From Notamacropus eugenii (Eukaryota > Chordata > Mammalia > Diprotodontia > Macropodidae), in contig NC_092878.1 in assembly GCF_028372415.1 (NCBI RefSeq), positions 30,424,903 to 30,488,902 on the forward strand: 64,000 bases of DNA, in the 5' to 3' direction. Under the pieces are notes generated by a model. That model did not search any database, was not told where the DNA came from, and saw only the letters and a program-made list of their open reading frames with translations. This document shows positions 46,390-56,165 of the stretch, piece after piece; position 1 is the first letter of the stretch; each line of letters opens with the position of its first letter. A program made the position numbers and the translations under genes.

Positions 46390-46605
46390 TATAGAGAGGC
46401 ACTACAATGAAAATCTGACTTTAACACTGGAAGAACCTGAGCTCAAGTCCAGCCTCTGGCCCATATTGGCTGAGTGACCCCTGGAAAGTCATTTAAATCA
46501 ATGTTCTGGGCAACTCTGAAACTATATATTGGAGAGTATTGACTTGCATCGTTAGAGGGACTTCCTTATCTAGGAGCTCCCTATCCCAATGAAAGCACAG
46601 ACCTG
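46390..46605 (+). repeat. THER1-like SINE, sense
   Basis: Order: agaacctgagctcaagtcca, ctgagtgacccctggaaagt, ccatgttctgggcaactct-like core, then ttggagagtattgacttgca and gagggacttccttatctagg, the therian THER1/MIR-variant ending. Confidence 0.65.
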
Positions 46606-47239
46606 TACCATATCCCTCTCATGATTATATTTCACCTTGTTAGCTTCAGTTGATCCATACTCATTTGGATCACTGGTCTGTTATTTAGTGTATTAGCTGC
46701 TGCTCCTAGCTATGTATCATCTGAAAATTTAAATGCATGCCACCTATATCTTTCTTCCACTAAATCATTGGGAAAATTTTGAATAGATTAGAGCTAGATT
46801 AGGATCTAGCTTCATTCCATCATAGCCCTTTTCCCTTCAGTCTGACATCAATCAATCCATTCATCACCACACTTTGGGTCTGGTTAGTCAGCCAGTTCTG
46901 AATTCACCTAACTATGCCGTTAGCCAGTCCACATTTTGCCATCTTGCCCAAAAGAGTATTATAAAAGGCTTTGTTAATCAAGATATACTATGTTCAAATC
47001 CTTGACAACAAAAAGAAATAAGGTTCATTTGACTTCCCTTGTTCTTATTACACCCATGCAGGATCACAGTGATCACCTCTTCCCTTTCTAAACACTCACA
47101 AACCTTGAATTTTACCAGAATTTGCTGTCAAGCTTAGTAACCTAAAGTTTCAATTGCCTACCATTCCCTTTTTTTGAAAACCACACAGCCCCCTTTCTCC
47201 TTGTGGCCGATTGATAGTTGGTTTCTCCTTTTTTTGCAG

Positions 47240-47471
47240 GGGACAATAGACTCCATGATGCTGAGCGCTGTCTTGTACAACATGGTGTTTTGGCTAGCAT
47301 TGGGATGGACTCTATCATCTGCTCATAGTCCTCGGACTCCAGACCGAGTTTCAGAAGCAGATATTTAGAGGTTGCTCCATGGAGTGATGGAACAGCTGGG
47401 CATTGCTAGGCCCCGTGTAGAATATGCGGCTCATCAGGCTATGAATCTTGTGGGTCCACAGAGCATTGAAG
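47240..47471 (+). CDS. SCG5: SCG5 (7B2) exon 2-like exon, carries an in-frame TAG
   Basis: 7B2 is the secreted chaperone and inhibitor of prohormone convertase PC2 in neuroendocrine granules. The exon has a good acceptor (ttttttgcag), 15 bp of 5' UTR-like sequence, ATGs at 47255 and 47258, a hydrophobic signal ([23 protein letters not shown]), then [14 protein letters not shown], a TAG at 47366-47368, and [35 protein letters not shown] up to a donor gtacta. The stop falls at a glutamine that is conserved in human and mouse (CAG to TAG is one step). The position of the split glycine codon fits the next known SCG5 exon, which is not in the window. This is either the true gene with a stop, or a stray copy of one exon. 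Confidence 0.85.
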
Positions 47472-47624
47472 GTACTATGTTTTATCCCTTCTTGGTTTTG
47501 CTTTGTCTTTTATTAATTGACTTAAAAAAACCCCTATTACATCCTCTTTGGTCCTTTCCCACTATTTCCCTTTTCTAGGCTTTGTATACCCACATATAAA
47601 GGAGGGATTTGCTCCCTATCATAA

Positions 47625-47790
47625 TGTCTTAACTGTAAAATGGGGATAATAACGGCACTTGCTGCACTGGCTTGTTGTGTAGATTAAAAGAGAGAATATT
47701 TGTAAAGTGCTTAGCACAGTTGCTGGAACAAAGGAAATGCTTAATAAATGTTTCCTTTCAGTTCTTCTCACCCAGTAATCCAGAAGGCTA
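47625..47790 (+). repeat. MIR 3' part, sense
   Basis: ttaactgtaaaatggggata, ggcttgttgtgtagattaaa, tttgtaaagtgcttagcaca and aaggaaatgcttaataaatg in MIR order. Confidence 0.75.
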
Positions 47791-48289
47791 TGTTTGGGAT
47801 TGACTAAATGCATGCACTTATATCAGTAACTTGGTACTGGTGTTGATTTAGGTATACTTACCCATTTCCATTAGGCTCCTTTGACTGCATTATACTTCAG
47901 TAAATATCTGTATCTTTGTAAAAGCAGGAAATGCCTGGTTAGTCACCCCCGCCGTTGTCATGGAGAAAAGGTTCATGTGACTTTCAGAGTTTCCATTAAT
48001 ATCTTGGATCCTAATTATATGTGTACTGATGGAGAGTTAGTAGCTCACCTGGAAATTAAAAATGAGAGTTTATTCAATTTTCTTTTTAACCAGCTTTTCT
48101 AAACAGGAAAATAAACTAACAATCTGACATTTTTTACCAGTTTACTCTTCTCCTACCCTTTCTCCAGTTTTATGTCTTGTAATAATTGTTGTTGTTTGAC
48201 CAAGACAGAGTGATATCTTGACTTTTGGACATAGTAAAGAGCATGCTGTTTCCTAACTCTGTCCTTATTCTGTCAATCAATATTGTACT

Positions 48290-48440
48290 CACTTCAGTGT
48301 CAGAAATTCTGGGTTTGAATCTTGACTCTTCCAGTTGCCAACAATGTTACATAAATTCTCTGAGTCTCAGTTTCTTGATCTGTAAAATGAGATTGGTCAT
48401 ATTTGTACAAGTTACTTGAAAAGATTACTGTTAAAATCCC
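48290..48440 (+). repeat. MIR, sense
   Basis: gtcagaaattctgggtttga, atcttgactcttccagttgc, tctgagtctcagtttcttga, tctgtaaaatgagattggtc. Confidence 0.75.
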
Positions 48441-48464
48441 ATGAGTTAGTTTTTGTAAAGGTAT

Positions 48465-48710
48465 CGTTCATCCTTCTTTCTCGAAAAGGACCAAGGAATG
48501 ACATGACAAGTGTGGTGTCTTGACTTGCATGTAAATTGGATTGAAGTGAGGCAGAGCTTGGCAAAGTCATCAGCTTCACTCTCTCCTCCAGTCCAGAGGC
48601 AAACTAAAAGTCAAGATGACTGGAAATACTGTAGTCTCTGCTTTCATGGGGCTTACAGTGTGGCCAATATTAGTTGCCAGGCCAAGCTTCTGTTGCTTGG
48701 TAAAGCCCTT
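48465..48710 (+). repeat. Unnamed interspersed repeat, copy A
   Basis: Carries ccttctttctcgaaaaggac, caaggaatgacatgacaagt, gtaaattggattgaagtgag, gcagagcttggcaaagtcat. The same family recurs inverted at 54790-55030. Confidence 0.55.
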
Positions 48711-49254
48711 TGTCAATGATACAGCACTATAAAAATGTGAACCTATTTTAATTGTAATTGATTAAAGAACCAAGAATCTCATGATTATGTTCCCAACACA
48801 AAGCTGTAAAGGGAATTTCTTTAGATGTTAATCTTCCTTTTTCATGAACTACCATTTTTTGGGGGCTGACTTGTAATTTCAGTGGTGTTGGGGGCTACCA
48901 ATGCAGATTGGCATCTGTTTGTCACAACTTATAGTCTCAGAGAGTTGTCTGAAGAGTTCGTGACTTTACCCAGAGTCACGCAACTCTTAGGTTTCAGAGG
49001 CAAGACTTACACCTAGATTGTCTTTTTGTTTTGTTTTCACTTTCCTTTGTATCATTCACTGTTAACACAGTACCTGGCATAGGTCAGGAACTTAATAACT
49101 GCTTGTTTACTTCCTGACTCCAAATGCAACTCTCAGTTCACTTCATCATACCACTGTCTAGTGCTATCAAATGCAAAAAATGTTCCCATGGAAAAATATT
49201 CCATTCTGAATTGAGTAAAAACTTGTAGTTAGGTAAAGGTGGTGTCCATGAAAC

Positions 49255-49450
49255 CATCTGGGGTTTTCTTGGCACAGATGCTGGAGTGTGGTTTGCCATT
49301 TTCCTTCTCCAGCTCATTTTAAAGAAGAGGAAACCGAGGCAAACAGAGTTAAGTGACTTATCCAGGGTCACACTGGTAGTAAGTGTCTGAGGCTGGATTT
49401 GAACTCAGAAGATGAGTCCTCTGTTCACTGTGCCAATTAGCTTCCCAACT
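49255..49450. repeat. MON1/MAR1-like SINE
   Basis: gctggagtgtggtttgccat, tttccttctccagctcattt, aggaaaccgaggcaaacaga, then aagtgacttatccagggtca, aagtgtctgaggctggattt. Compare the copies at 53460, 55690, 62900 and 63885. Confidence 0.75.
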
Positions 49451-49499
49451 AATGTAGTTATACAGCCTGTATTTCACATACACAGAACTCAGAACTCTG

Positions 49500-49610
49500 T
49501 TCTCTTCCTTAAAATCTAAGTTCTTTGAGGGCAATGACTCTTTTGTCCTTTGCATTATCAGCTTTCATACCCTGGGAAGCACTTGATAAATGCTAGTTGA
49601 TTGATTGACC
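49500..49610 (+). repeat. L2 3' tail, sense
   Basis: agttctttgagggcaatgac, tcttttgtcctttgcattat, gcacttgataaatgctagtt: the usual L2 3' terminus. Confidence 0.65.
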
Positions 49611-50390
49611 CACCTTTGCTGAGGGATACTACTTATTTCAAAAGGCTCACGATTTCTTCACTCCACTAATGTAAATTGCAACTTCTCCATGTCCTAATAG
49701 ACACTTGTCATGAACTCCTGTGGCTGAAAACACCCATTTTGTGGTGGCCATCCATTAAGACCTTCACCATCAGGTCTACCTCAGGACAGGTTGGCTGGCC
49801 TTGTACTAAGCTGACCTGCTGTATGCCTATACAGTCCTATAGAACAACAAGTTATAGAGCTTGGTTTCCTATTATGTCAATGACACAATTTCGTGCATCT
49901 CTTTTTCTCAGCCCTGGTTCCATTAAGTATTGATTCTACTTTTGTCTGAACCTTCATCATTATGAATTTATTATATACTACCTTATTACCTCATTGTCCT
50001 GGCAAGGGAAGGTCTCCGATGATGTTGGGCAGACCCCTGTGGAGGAGATGTGCTGGGAGGACATGGGCAGTAATCACAGCATGACGAGGTGTGTATTCAT
50101 TGTAATCTGTACCATTGGAGAGGGTACCCCCATGAATGAGAATCGTGCAACTCTTCCAGGTGAATGTCAGAGTTGGGGGGAGACCTTCAGAATCCTATAG
50201 TCTCGGAAACAAGTCACAGTTCAGATTGCACAGATCTGATAAATATTATATATTTATATTTATATAAATAATATTTAGGTAGTCCTATGCATAAAAAGTA
50301 TTCTACTCTTTTAAATTTGGGGGAAAAGAAATAAGCATTTAAATAGTACTAAAGTAAAAAGATGAGCGTTTTAAACCTAAACATGTAATT
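49611..50390. other. Unassigned sequence
   Basis: I recognise neither a gene nor a clear repeat. A short open frame (49994-50197) is not supported by homology I know. Confidence 0.5.
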
Positions 50391-50394
50391 GAAG

Positions 50395-50530
50395 TTTGAG
50401 GCCAGTGATCTCATGCCCATATTGTACAGTTGAGGAAATTGAGACGCAGAGACTTGTCTAAGGTTACACACCTAATAAATAACTGAGTCTGGACTAGAAC
50501 CTACCTCTTCTGTGGTTGATTCTAGCGTTC
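50395..50530 (-). repeat. MIR, antisense
   Basis: ttgtacagttgaggaaattg, agacgcagagacttgtctaa, ggttacacacctaataaata in inverse MIR order. Confidence 0.7.
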
Positions 50531-50794
50531 TTTCTGTTGCCTGTCATTGTCTGCTCAACTTGTCTAAACCTAAATTCATCATCTTCCTTCACTGCATTAA
50601 ATCGGTTCCCTTTTCTCCTTATCCAAAGCATCACTGTTCTTGCAGTCTTTGAAGCTTGAAACTTTTGAGTAATTTTGGGAGCTTTTTCTCTTTCATTTCT
50701 CACATCCAGTCATTCACTATGTTTTGTCCATTTTTTCCTTTGAGAATAGATTTGTCCCTTCCTCTTCATTCCCAATACCAACACCCATGTCCAA

Positions 50795-50825
50795 GGAAGG
50801 AAGGAAGGAAGGAAGGAAGGAAGAA
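50795..50825 (+). repeat. (GGAA)n microsatellite
   Basis: Six to seven perfect AAGG/GGAA units, adjacent to the A-rich start of a SINE. Confidence 0.9.
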
Positions 50826-50839
50826 AACAACTTTTTTAT

Positions 50840-51065
50840 TAAGCCCTTACTGTGTGCCAGGCACTGTGTGCTTTGCAAATATTATTTCATTTGATCCTAC
50901 TAACAATCCTGGAGAAATAGGTCTATTATTATTCCCATTTCACAGTTGAGGAAACTGAGGCAGACAGAGGTTAAGTGATTTGGCCAGGGTTACGCAGCTG
51001 GTAAATGTCTGAGATCACATTTGAATTCAGGTCTTCCTGACTCTATCCTCTATCACCTGGCTGCC
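50840..51065 (-). repeat. MIR-type SINE, antisense
   Basis: aagcccttactgtgtgccag, tattatttcatttgatccta, ttgaggaaactgaggcagac, aagtgatttggccagggtta, tgaattcaggtcttcctgac. Well preserved. Confidence 0.75.
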
Positions 51066-51889
51066 TCATTATTTCGATTCCTATTACTGTAATGGCCTCC
51101 TAATTGGCTTTCCTGCCTCTAGTCTTTTCCCCTGGCTTCTTCCTTCCTCCCTGCCCCCAATCCATTTTACGTACCGTTGCCAGATGAATCCTCTAAAACA
51201 CTTTGAAGCAAATTACTCCTCACAGAATTGGTGACAGGATCAAATGAAGTGATACTCAAAGCATTTGTAACCACCAAGACCTACATAAATGTGTGGGATT
51301 ATTATAATGTCAAGATTATCAACAACCTACAGTGTACCATATCAAAGCTGAATTCCTCTGCCGAGTTTTCTAAGCTCTTCGAGCATCCAGCCTTTCCCTA
51401 CTTCTTATACTACACAATGCGATCTTGTCACATCACAGTCAATCCATTTTTCATACGCTTATGCTTAGAGTTTAAATAATATGTAATTGCTTTATGATAA
51501 ACGTTTAATGATGTTCATGGCATTGTCAGATGAGAATATGCAAATTACAGGGGAAAGTGAAATTGGAACCATTTGGATAACAGTATCCAAATGAACTGAC
51601 CCTGGCGTCCCTACAAAACTCATCTAAAAATATCCCTGAAACACATAGCTTCAGTGCTGTGCCATATGCCAGGGTCAGTTAATATGCCCAGCTGGAATGT
51701 TGTCATTTTTGTTACTTATTCTTCAAAATTCTCTTCCCCACTTAATTTTCTTTCTTCTGACAACATTTTTCTTTCCAGTCTGAAAGGAAGAGTAAAGTCA
51801 CCTTCATTATTAGGTCACTTTATCAAAGTTATGTGATTTTGTGGAAACTCAACAGTTCTCATCAACAGGAAGAAATCTGGGAGAAGCAA

Positions 51890-52060
51890 CATGTGGCAAT
51901 GGAAAGTTATAGAACCTGAGCTTGAAAGCTTTTGCAGAATGTCTTGTGTAACCTTTGACAAATTATTTAAACTTCTGTACCTCCATTTCTTCAAATGTAA
52001 AATGAGGGGATTGGGAGAGAATGCCCAAGGTTCCTTCCATGGTCCTGTTAGGGAAGCTTA
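51890..52060 (+). repeat. MIR, sense
   Basis: tgtggcaatggaaagttata, tctgtacctccatttcttca, aatgtaaaatgaggggattg, aaggttccttccatggtcct. Confidence 0.65.
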
Positions 52061-52339
52061 GAGAGTTACATATCCTTAAATGACTTGTGTGTGGTCATGT
52101 CAAAGGCAGCATACAAACCCAGTTCTTTCTGACTCCTCTATACCAAGGTTCCTTCCATTGCTCCCATCTTCCTCAAAAAACACAATTGATTTAATTCGAC
52201 ATTGTTACAGTTGAGTTCATTCTATTTTTCACAGATGACTGGGGGTAGGAAAAGTGGAATGAAGGGAGTGGACTGCATGGCTCCTCTGGTGCCTTCCAGC
52301 CCAAATTCTATGGTCTTCTGAGCAGTGTTTGGTGAGAGG

Positions 52340-52560
52340 CAAACCATGGCATCGTGAGAAGCTAGTCTTAGAGTCAGGAAGTTCTAGGTTTAAATCCTGA
52401 TTTTGTCACACATACCCTGGTCTGTGACTGTGTAAATAACAACCTCTCAGTCTCCTCTCAGTATATAAGACTACAAATTGGAGAACATATGCCAGTGTGT
52501 ACCGGTAGAAGGAGTTTCCTTACTAGGAACTTCCTCTATTCATGAAAGCAATGTTCTGGA
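52340..52560 (+). repeat. THER1-like SINE, sense
   Basis: aaccatggcatcgtgagaag, agagtcaggaagttctaggt, ttaaatcctgattttgtcac, then gagaacatatgccagtgtgt and ggagtttccttactaggaac, matching the SINE at 46390-46605. Confidence 0.65.
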
Positions 52561-53039
52561 CCAAAAAAATATTTTAATCTACTACTCTCAAAAAAGAAAA
52601 TCATGCAGTTCAAGATAGGAAGAAGTCATTTTTCTGCTCAGTTTAAAAAACAAAACTGTCAGTCTATTTCACAGAGAATTTAGAAAATGTCTTATTATGA
52701 GCTTAGTGTCATAGAAATGCCCTTTGATCTTGGCCATTTTATGACTGTCATCACCATAGTAACAAGGTATGCTAGTTGCCTTTACCTAGTGGAGCTACGA
52801 GAAGATATGGCGGCTTTCCCATTCACTCAGCAAGGAGTCCTCCAGGGTACAGGTGTCTGGAAGAAACCATATTGGTCCTTTTCCTTGTGAATTGTCTCAC
52901 ACAATTCACAAGCTCTGGAGAGCTCTATTTCCACATCAGTCAAAGACTAAGGAATTTCTGTTCCTTGAATGTCTTGTAAGGAACCTCTGTCAAAGTTGGC
53001 TGTAAGCCAACCTTCAAAATTACATTTTGTTGGTACAGC

Positions 53040-53100
53040 CACAGTCAGCTAACATTTATTAAGTACCTACTGTGTGCCAGGCACTAAGCACTGCTTTAAC
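53040..53100 (-). repeat. L2 3' tail, antisense
   Basis: ctaacatttattaagtacct and actgtgtgccaggcactaag. Confidence 0.6.
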
Positions 53101-53437
53101 ATAAGACACATGGAGTAATGAGTAAAAGGAAACATTCAGTCATATGTTCTAATACCTTGTCAATCACTTCCAGACAGTTTTTGATCTCCAAATGGTTTTC
53201 CCTCAATACCCACCACCATTTTCTTTTTTTCAGGCCAACCCTCTTTCCTTCTATACTATACCTTATATTTCTTTAGAGGTTTTCTCCCATGAAATCCAAA
53301 GGCATTTGTAGCTATTAATTCATTGATTCTCACAATGTCCATGTCAAGCAGGTGGGAGGTCAATGTCACGCCATATTATTTCCCAAGTTAATGCATTTAA
53401 AAGTATATTGTTGTTATTCAGTTGGATGGGATTGTTT

Positions 53438-53454
53438 CCCCCCCCCCCCCCCCG
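53438..53454 (+). repeat. C homopolymer
   Basis: A run of about 15 C, next to the start of a SINE. Length may be unreliable. Confidence 0.8.
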
Positions 53455-53459
53455 AATTC

Positions 53460-53705
53460 TTCATATTCCTCATTTCTTGTTGATGTTCAGTTGTGTTTGA
53501 CTGTTCGGGACTCCATTTGGGATTTTTGTGAGAAAGATATTGGAGGAGTTTGCCATTTTCTTCTCCAGCTCATTTTACAGATGAGGAAACAGGATTAAGT
53601 AACTTGCCCAGGATCACACTGCTAGTGTCTGAGGCCAGATTTGAACTCAGGGAGATGAGTCTTCGTGACTCCAGGACCAACACTACCCACTGCATCACCT
53701 AGTTT
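53460..53705. repeat. MON1/MAR1-like SINE
   Basis: gttgatgttcagttgtgttt, ttctccagctcattttacag, atgaggaaacaggattaagt, ttgaactcagggagatgagt, to a tgcatcacctag end. Confidence 0.75.
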
Positions 53706-53754
53706 CACTGTAGGGCATATATACCAAAGGGAGGTAAATTAAGTCAAACAAAAA

Positions 53755-54190
53755 AAATCAATAAGGATTTATTAAGTGCTTATTATCTGCTGGGGATACA
53801 AAGAAAGGCAAAAAGTAGTCTCCGCTATTGAGTAGTACATAGCCTAGTGGAGGAAACAATATACAAACAACTGTCTACAAGTAAATAAATATGATAAATT
53901 GTAGGTAATCTCAGAAGGAAGGCGCTGGTAACAAGGGAGCCGGGCAAAGGCTTCTTGCAGAAAGTTGAGACTTGAAGGAAGTGGGGGATGCTGGGAGGCA
54001 GAGAAAGGGAAGGAGTCATGGGGGACAGCCAGGGAAGGTGCATGGAGCTGGGAGGTGGAGTGTTTTGTTAAAAAAAACCCAAAAAACCTCAGCAAGATGG
54101 GCATTGTCCTTGAACTGTAGGACAGATGGAGAGAAGGAGACTAGAAAGACAGGAAAGGGCCAGGTTATGAAAAATGCTTTCTTTATGGTC
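53755..54190 (-). mobile_element. L2 3'-end fragment, antisense
   Basis: ggatttattaagtgcttatt, ggcttcttgcagaaagttga, gcagagaaagggaaggagtc, tggagtgttttgttaaaaaa, aagggccaggttatgaaaaa in L2 order. Confidence 0.7.
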
Positions 54191-54789
54191 CATTAAATTT
54201 GCTATTTCTTAAAAAAAAGTTTTTATTGAGGTCTTTTTCTACCACATCACCATGGTTTCCCCTAGTATCCTTTCCCCTCTCCCTTCCAGAGGAACAAAGG
54301 AAGGAAATATGCTGGGGTTTTTGAATATAATAAAGAAAATAACCAAAAAAAAAATCAACGTAACAGATCAATACCTTGAAAAAGTCTGAAAATGTGCAAC
54401 ATACAGTTCTTATGTACCTCTATGGCCAAGATCAAAAAACATTTCTGTTACACTAAGGATTTGGATTAGATGACTTCTGGGCTCTCTGAGCCTATGAACC
54501 TCTCCAGACTTGGTCCTGGCCTTCAAATGACAGATGTGTAGTCATATCTGCTAGATTTCTTTTTTAAGGACCATACCTTAAACCCAAATCACTCTGGCTC
54601 TCATTAACTGTCCCACCATAGGTTCCAGCTCAAGTCTCATTTGGTCTTTGGGCTCTGATGGCTCTGAGTGAGTATAAATTGCAATGGTCTCTGTTTTGGC
54701 CAGAAACCCTGACAGTCTTCCCCTCCCAAATTGATTTTTTTTGCTTTGGGTAGGTAAAAGTGGCCTTTCTTTGCCTCATTTCTCACCTA

Positions 54790-55030
54790 GCTTTAATCAC
54801 TGAATGGATGTTGCTTGAGTCAGAGACCTGGGAAAGACCTTAGCTTAAAAAAGGCCAAGGTCTCCTATTGCATTGGGGCCATCCCTAGTCTTCCTGATCT
54901 ATATCTTGCCACTTGCACCCAGATGTCTCTGGAGGGGAGAGAGAGGCTGGTTATTTTGTACAGCCCTGCCCCAGTTAACAATTCACTTGCAAGTCATGAT
55001 GTCATGGTTGTCTTTAAGAATGAAAGACAA
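54790..55030 (-). repeat. Unnamed interspersed repeat, copy B (inverted)
   Basis: gggccatccctagtcttcct, cacccagatgtctctggagg, agccctgccccagttaacaa, ttcacttgcaagtcatgatg, tcatggttgtctttaagaat: the inverse order of copy A at 48465-48710. Confidence 0.55.
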
Positions 55031-55034
55031 TCAA

Positions 55035-55480
55035 CCTACTACGTTAAGCTCTGGGAATACAAACACGATGAATGAAATAATCCCTCTTCTCAAAAAGTTT
55101 ATGCTCTAATGAGAGAGACAACAAATACACACACACATATAGACACATATATACATACATACTGAAAATAATAAAGAGAATGAAAACAAAGTAGTTTAAT
55201 ATAAAGTAGAGAGGGAGGGGTGGTGGTGCTAGAATGTGGAAAGACCATGTAAAAGGTCTTCAGCGATGTCTTGAAGGAAGAGAGGAATTTTGTAATGTAG
55301 AGATAAGTAGGTATTATATTCCAGGCATGAAGGATAACCATGAAGGAGAAGGAGATCATTGTGAGGAATAAAGTGGCCTCAATTTTCCAGGCAAAGTATG
55401 GGAGGCTTGAGAGAAGAAAAGGTTTGGAATAGCTTCTCTGGAATTGTGAGTTGGGAATTCAGTTAGGAAGGAATTAAATC
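55035..55480 (-). mobile_element. L2 3'-end fragment, antisense
   Basis: tctcaaaaagtttatgctct, a CA/TA-rich patch at about 55125-55160, gtcttcagcgatgtcttgaa, gtattatattccaggcatga, in L2 order. Confidence 0.6.
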
Positions 55481-55484
55481 ATAA

Positions 55485-55640
55485 CAGTAGTCAGCATTTA
55501 TATAACACTTTAAGATGTACAAAGCATGGTAAATATTTCATTCATTTTATCCTCACAAAAACCCTGGGAGGCAATTGTTTGCATTTTACTAAAGACAAAG
55601 CAGAGGCAGACAAATTAAGTGACTTACCCAAAGTCTCTGA
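55485..55640 (-). repeat. MIR-like fragment, antisense
   Basis: cagcatttatataacacttt, catttcattcattttatcct, cacaaaaaccctgggaggca, aagtgacttacccaaagtct. Confidence 0.65.
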
Positions 55641-55689
55641 GCTAATCAGGAAGACTCATTTTCCTGAGTTCAAATATGGCTGTGTGACC

Positions 55690-55850
55690 CTGGGTAAGTC
55701 ATTTGATCCTGTTTGCCTTGGTTTCCTCATCTATAAGTGATCTGGAGAAGGAAATGGCAAACCACTCTATTATCTTTGCCAACAAAACCCCAAATGGGGA
55801 TCACGCAGAGTCAGATCTGACTGAAAAATGACTTAACAACAACACAGCAA
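55690..55850. repeat. MON1/MAR1-like SINE
   Basis: gaccctgggtaagtcatttg, cttggtttcctcatctataa, gagaaggaaatggcaaacca, caaatggggatcacgcagag, ctgactgaaaaatgacttaa. Confidence 0.7.
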
Positions 55851-55892
55851 CACTCTTCTGTCTAGTTACCTCCTAATAATGATAATAACTAT

Positions 55893-55990
55893 GCCACAAT
55901 TATATATACCATATATATACACACATATGTGTGCATATATGTGTATGTAGGTGTGTATATATGTGTATGCACACATACATATTCAAATAC
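55893..55990. repeat. Alternating purine-pyrimidine TA/CA/TG tract
   Basis: Imperfect tatata/cacaca/tgtgtg mixture of about 100 bp with stretches of alternating purine and pyrimidine. Confidence 0.85.
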
Positions 55991-55994
55991 ACAC

Positions 55995-56165
55995 CAGTAG
56001 GTAGGTGCTATTATGATCCCAATTTTAAAGGTGAGGAAACTGAGACACAGGTTAAGTGACTTGCCCAGGATCATACAGGTAAGTGTCTGAGACAAGATTT
56101 GAACTCAGGTCTTCCGAATTCCATGTTTAACTCCCTATTCTCTGTACCACTAGCTGCCAGTGAGG
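55995..56165 (-). repeat. MIR-type SINE, antisense
   Basis: aggtgctattatgatcccaa, aggtgaggaaactgagacac, aagtgacttgcccaggatca, tgaactcaggtcttccgaat. Confidence 0.75.

Larger units (their letters stand above)
45665..47135 (-). mobile_element. CR1/L3 LINE remnant, antisense, split by SINEs
   Basis: The + strand has the typical CR1/L3 order: aagttcttctttctattaaa, ctcagtgcttagaactggat, ttttatctttaatatatttt, acactttgggtctggttagt, caaaagagtattataaaagg, agatatactatgttcaaatc, then aggatcacagtgatcacctc. A MIR interrupts it at 45766-45915 and a THER1-like SINE at 46390-46605. Confidence 0.7.
50560..51470 (+). mobile_element. L2 LINE fragment, sense, split by a SINE
   Basis: Left part has ttctcacatccagtcattca; right part has attactgtaatggcctccta, attggctttcctgcctctag and cattttacgtaccgttgcca, with the L2 order preserved. 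It is interrupted by the (GGAA)n and the SINE at about 50795-51065. Confidence 0.6.

Noticed and set aside
49994-50197. Open frame as a continuing SCG5 exon
   Set aside because: Its translation does not match the expected next SCG5 exon, and splice context and phase do not fit.
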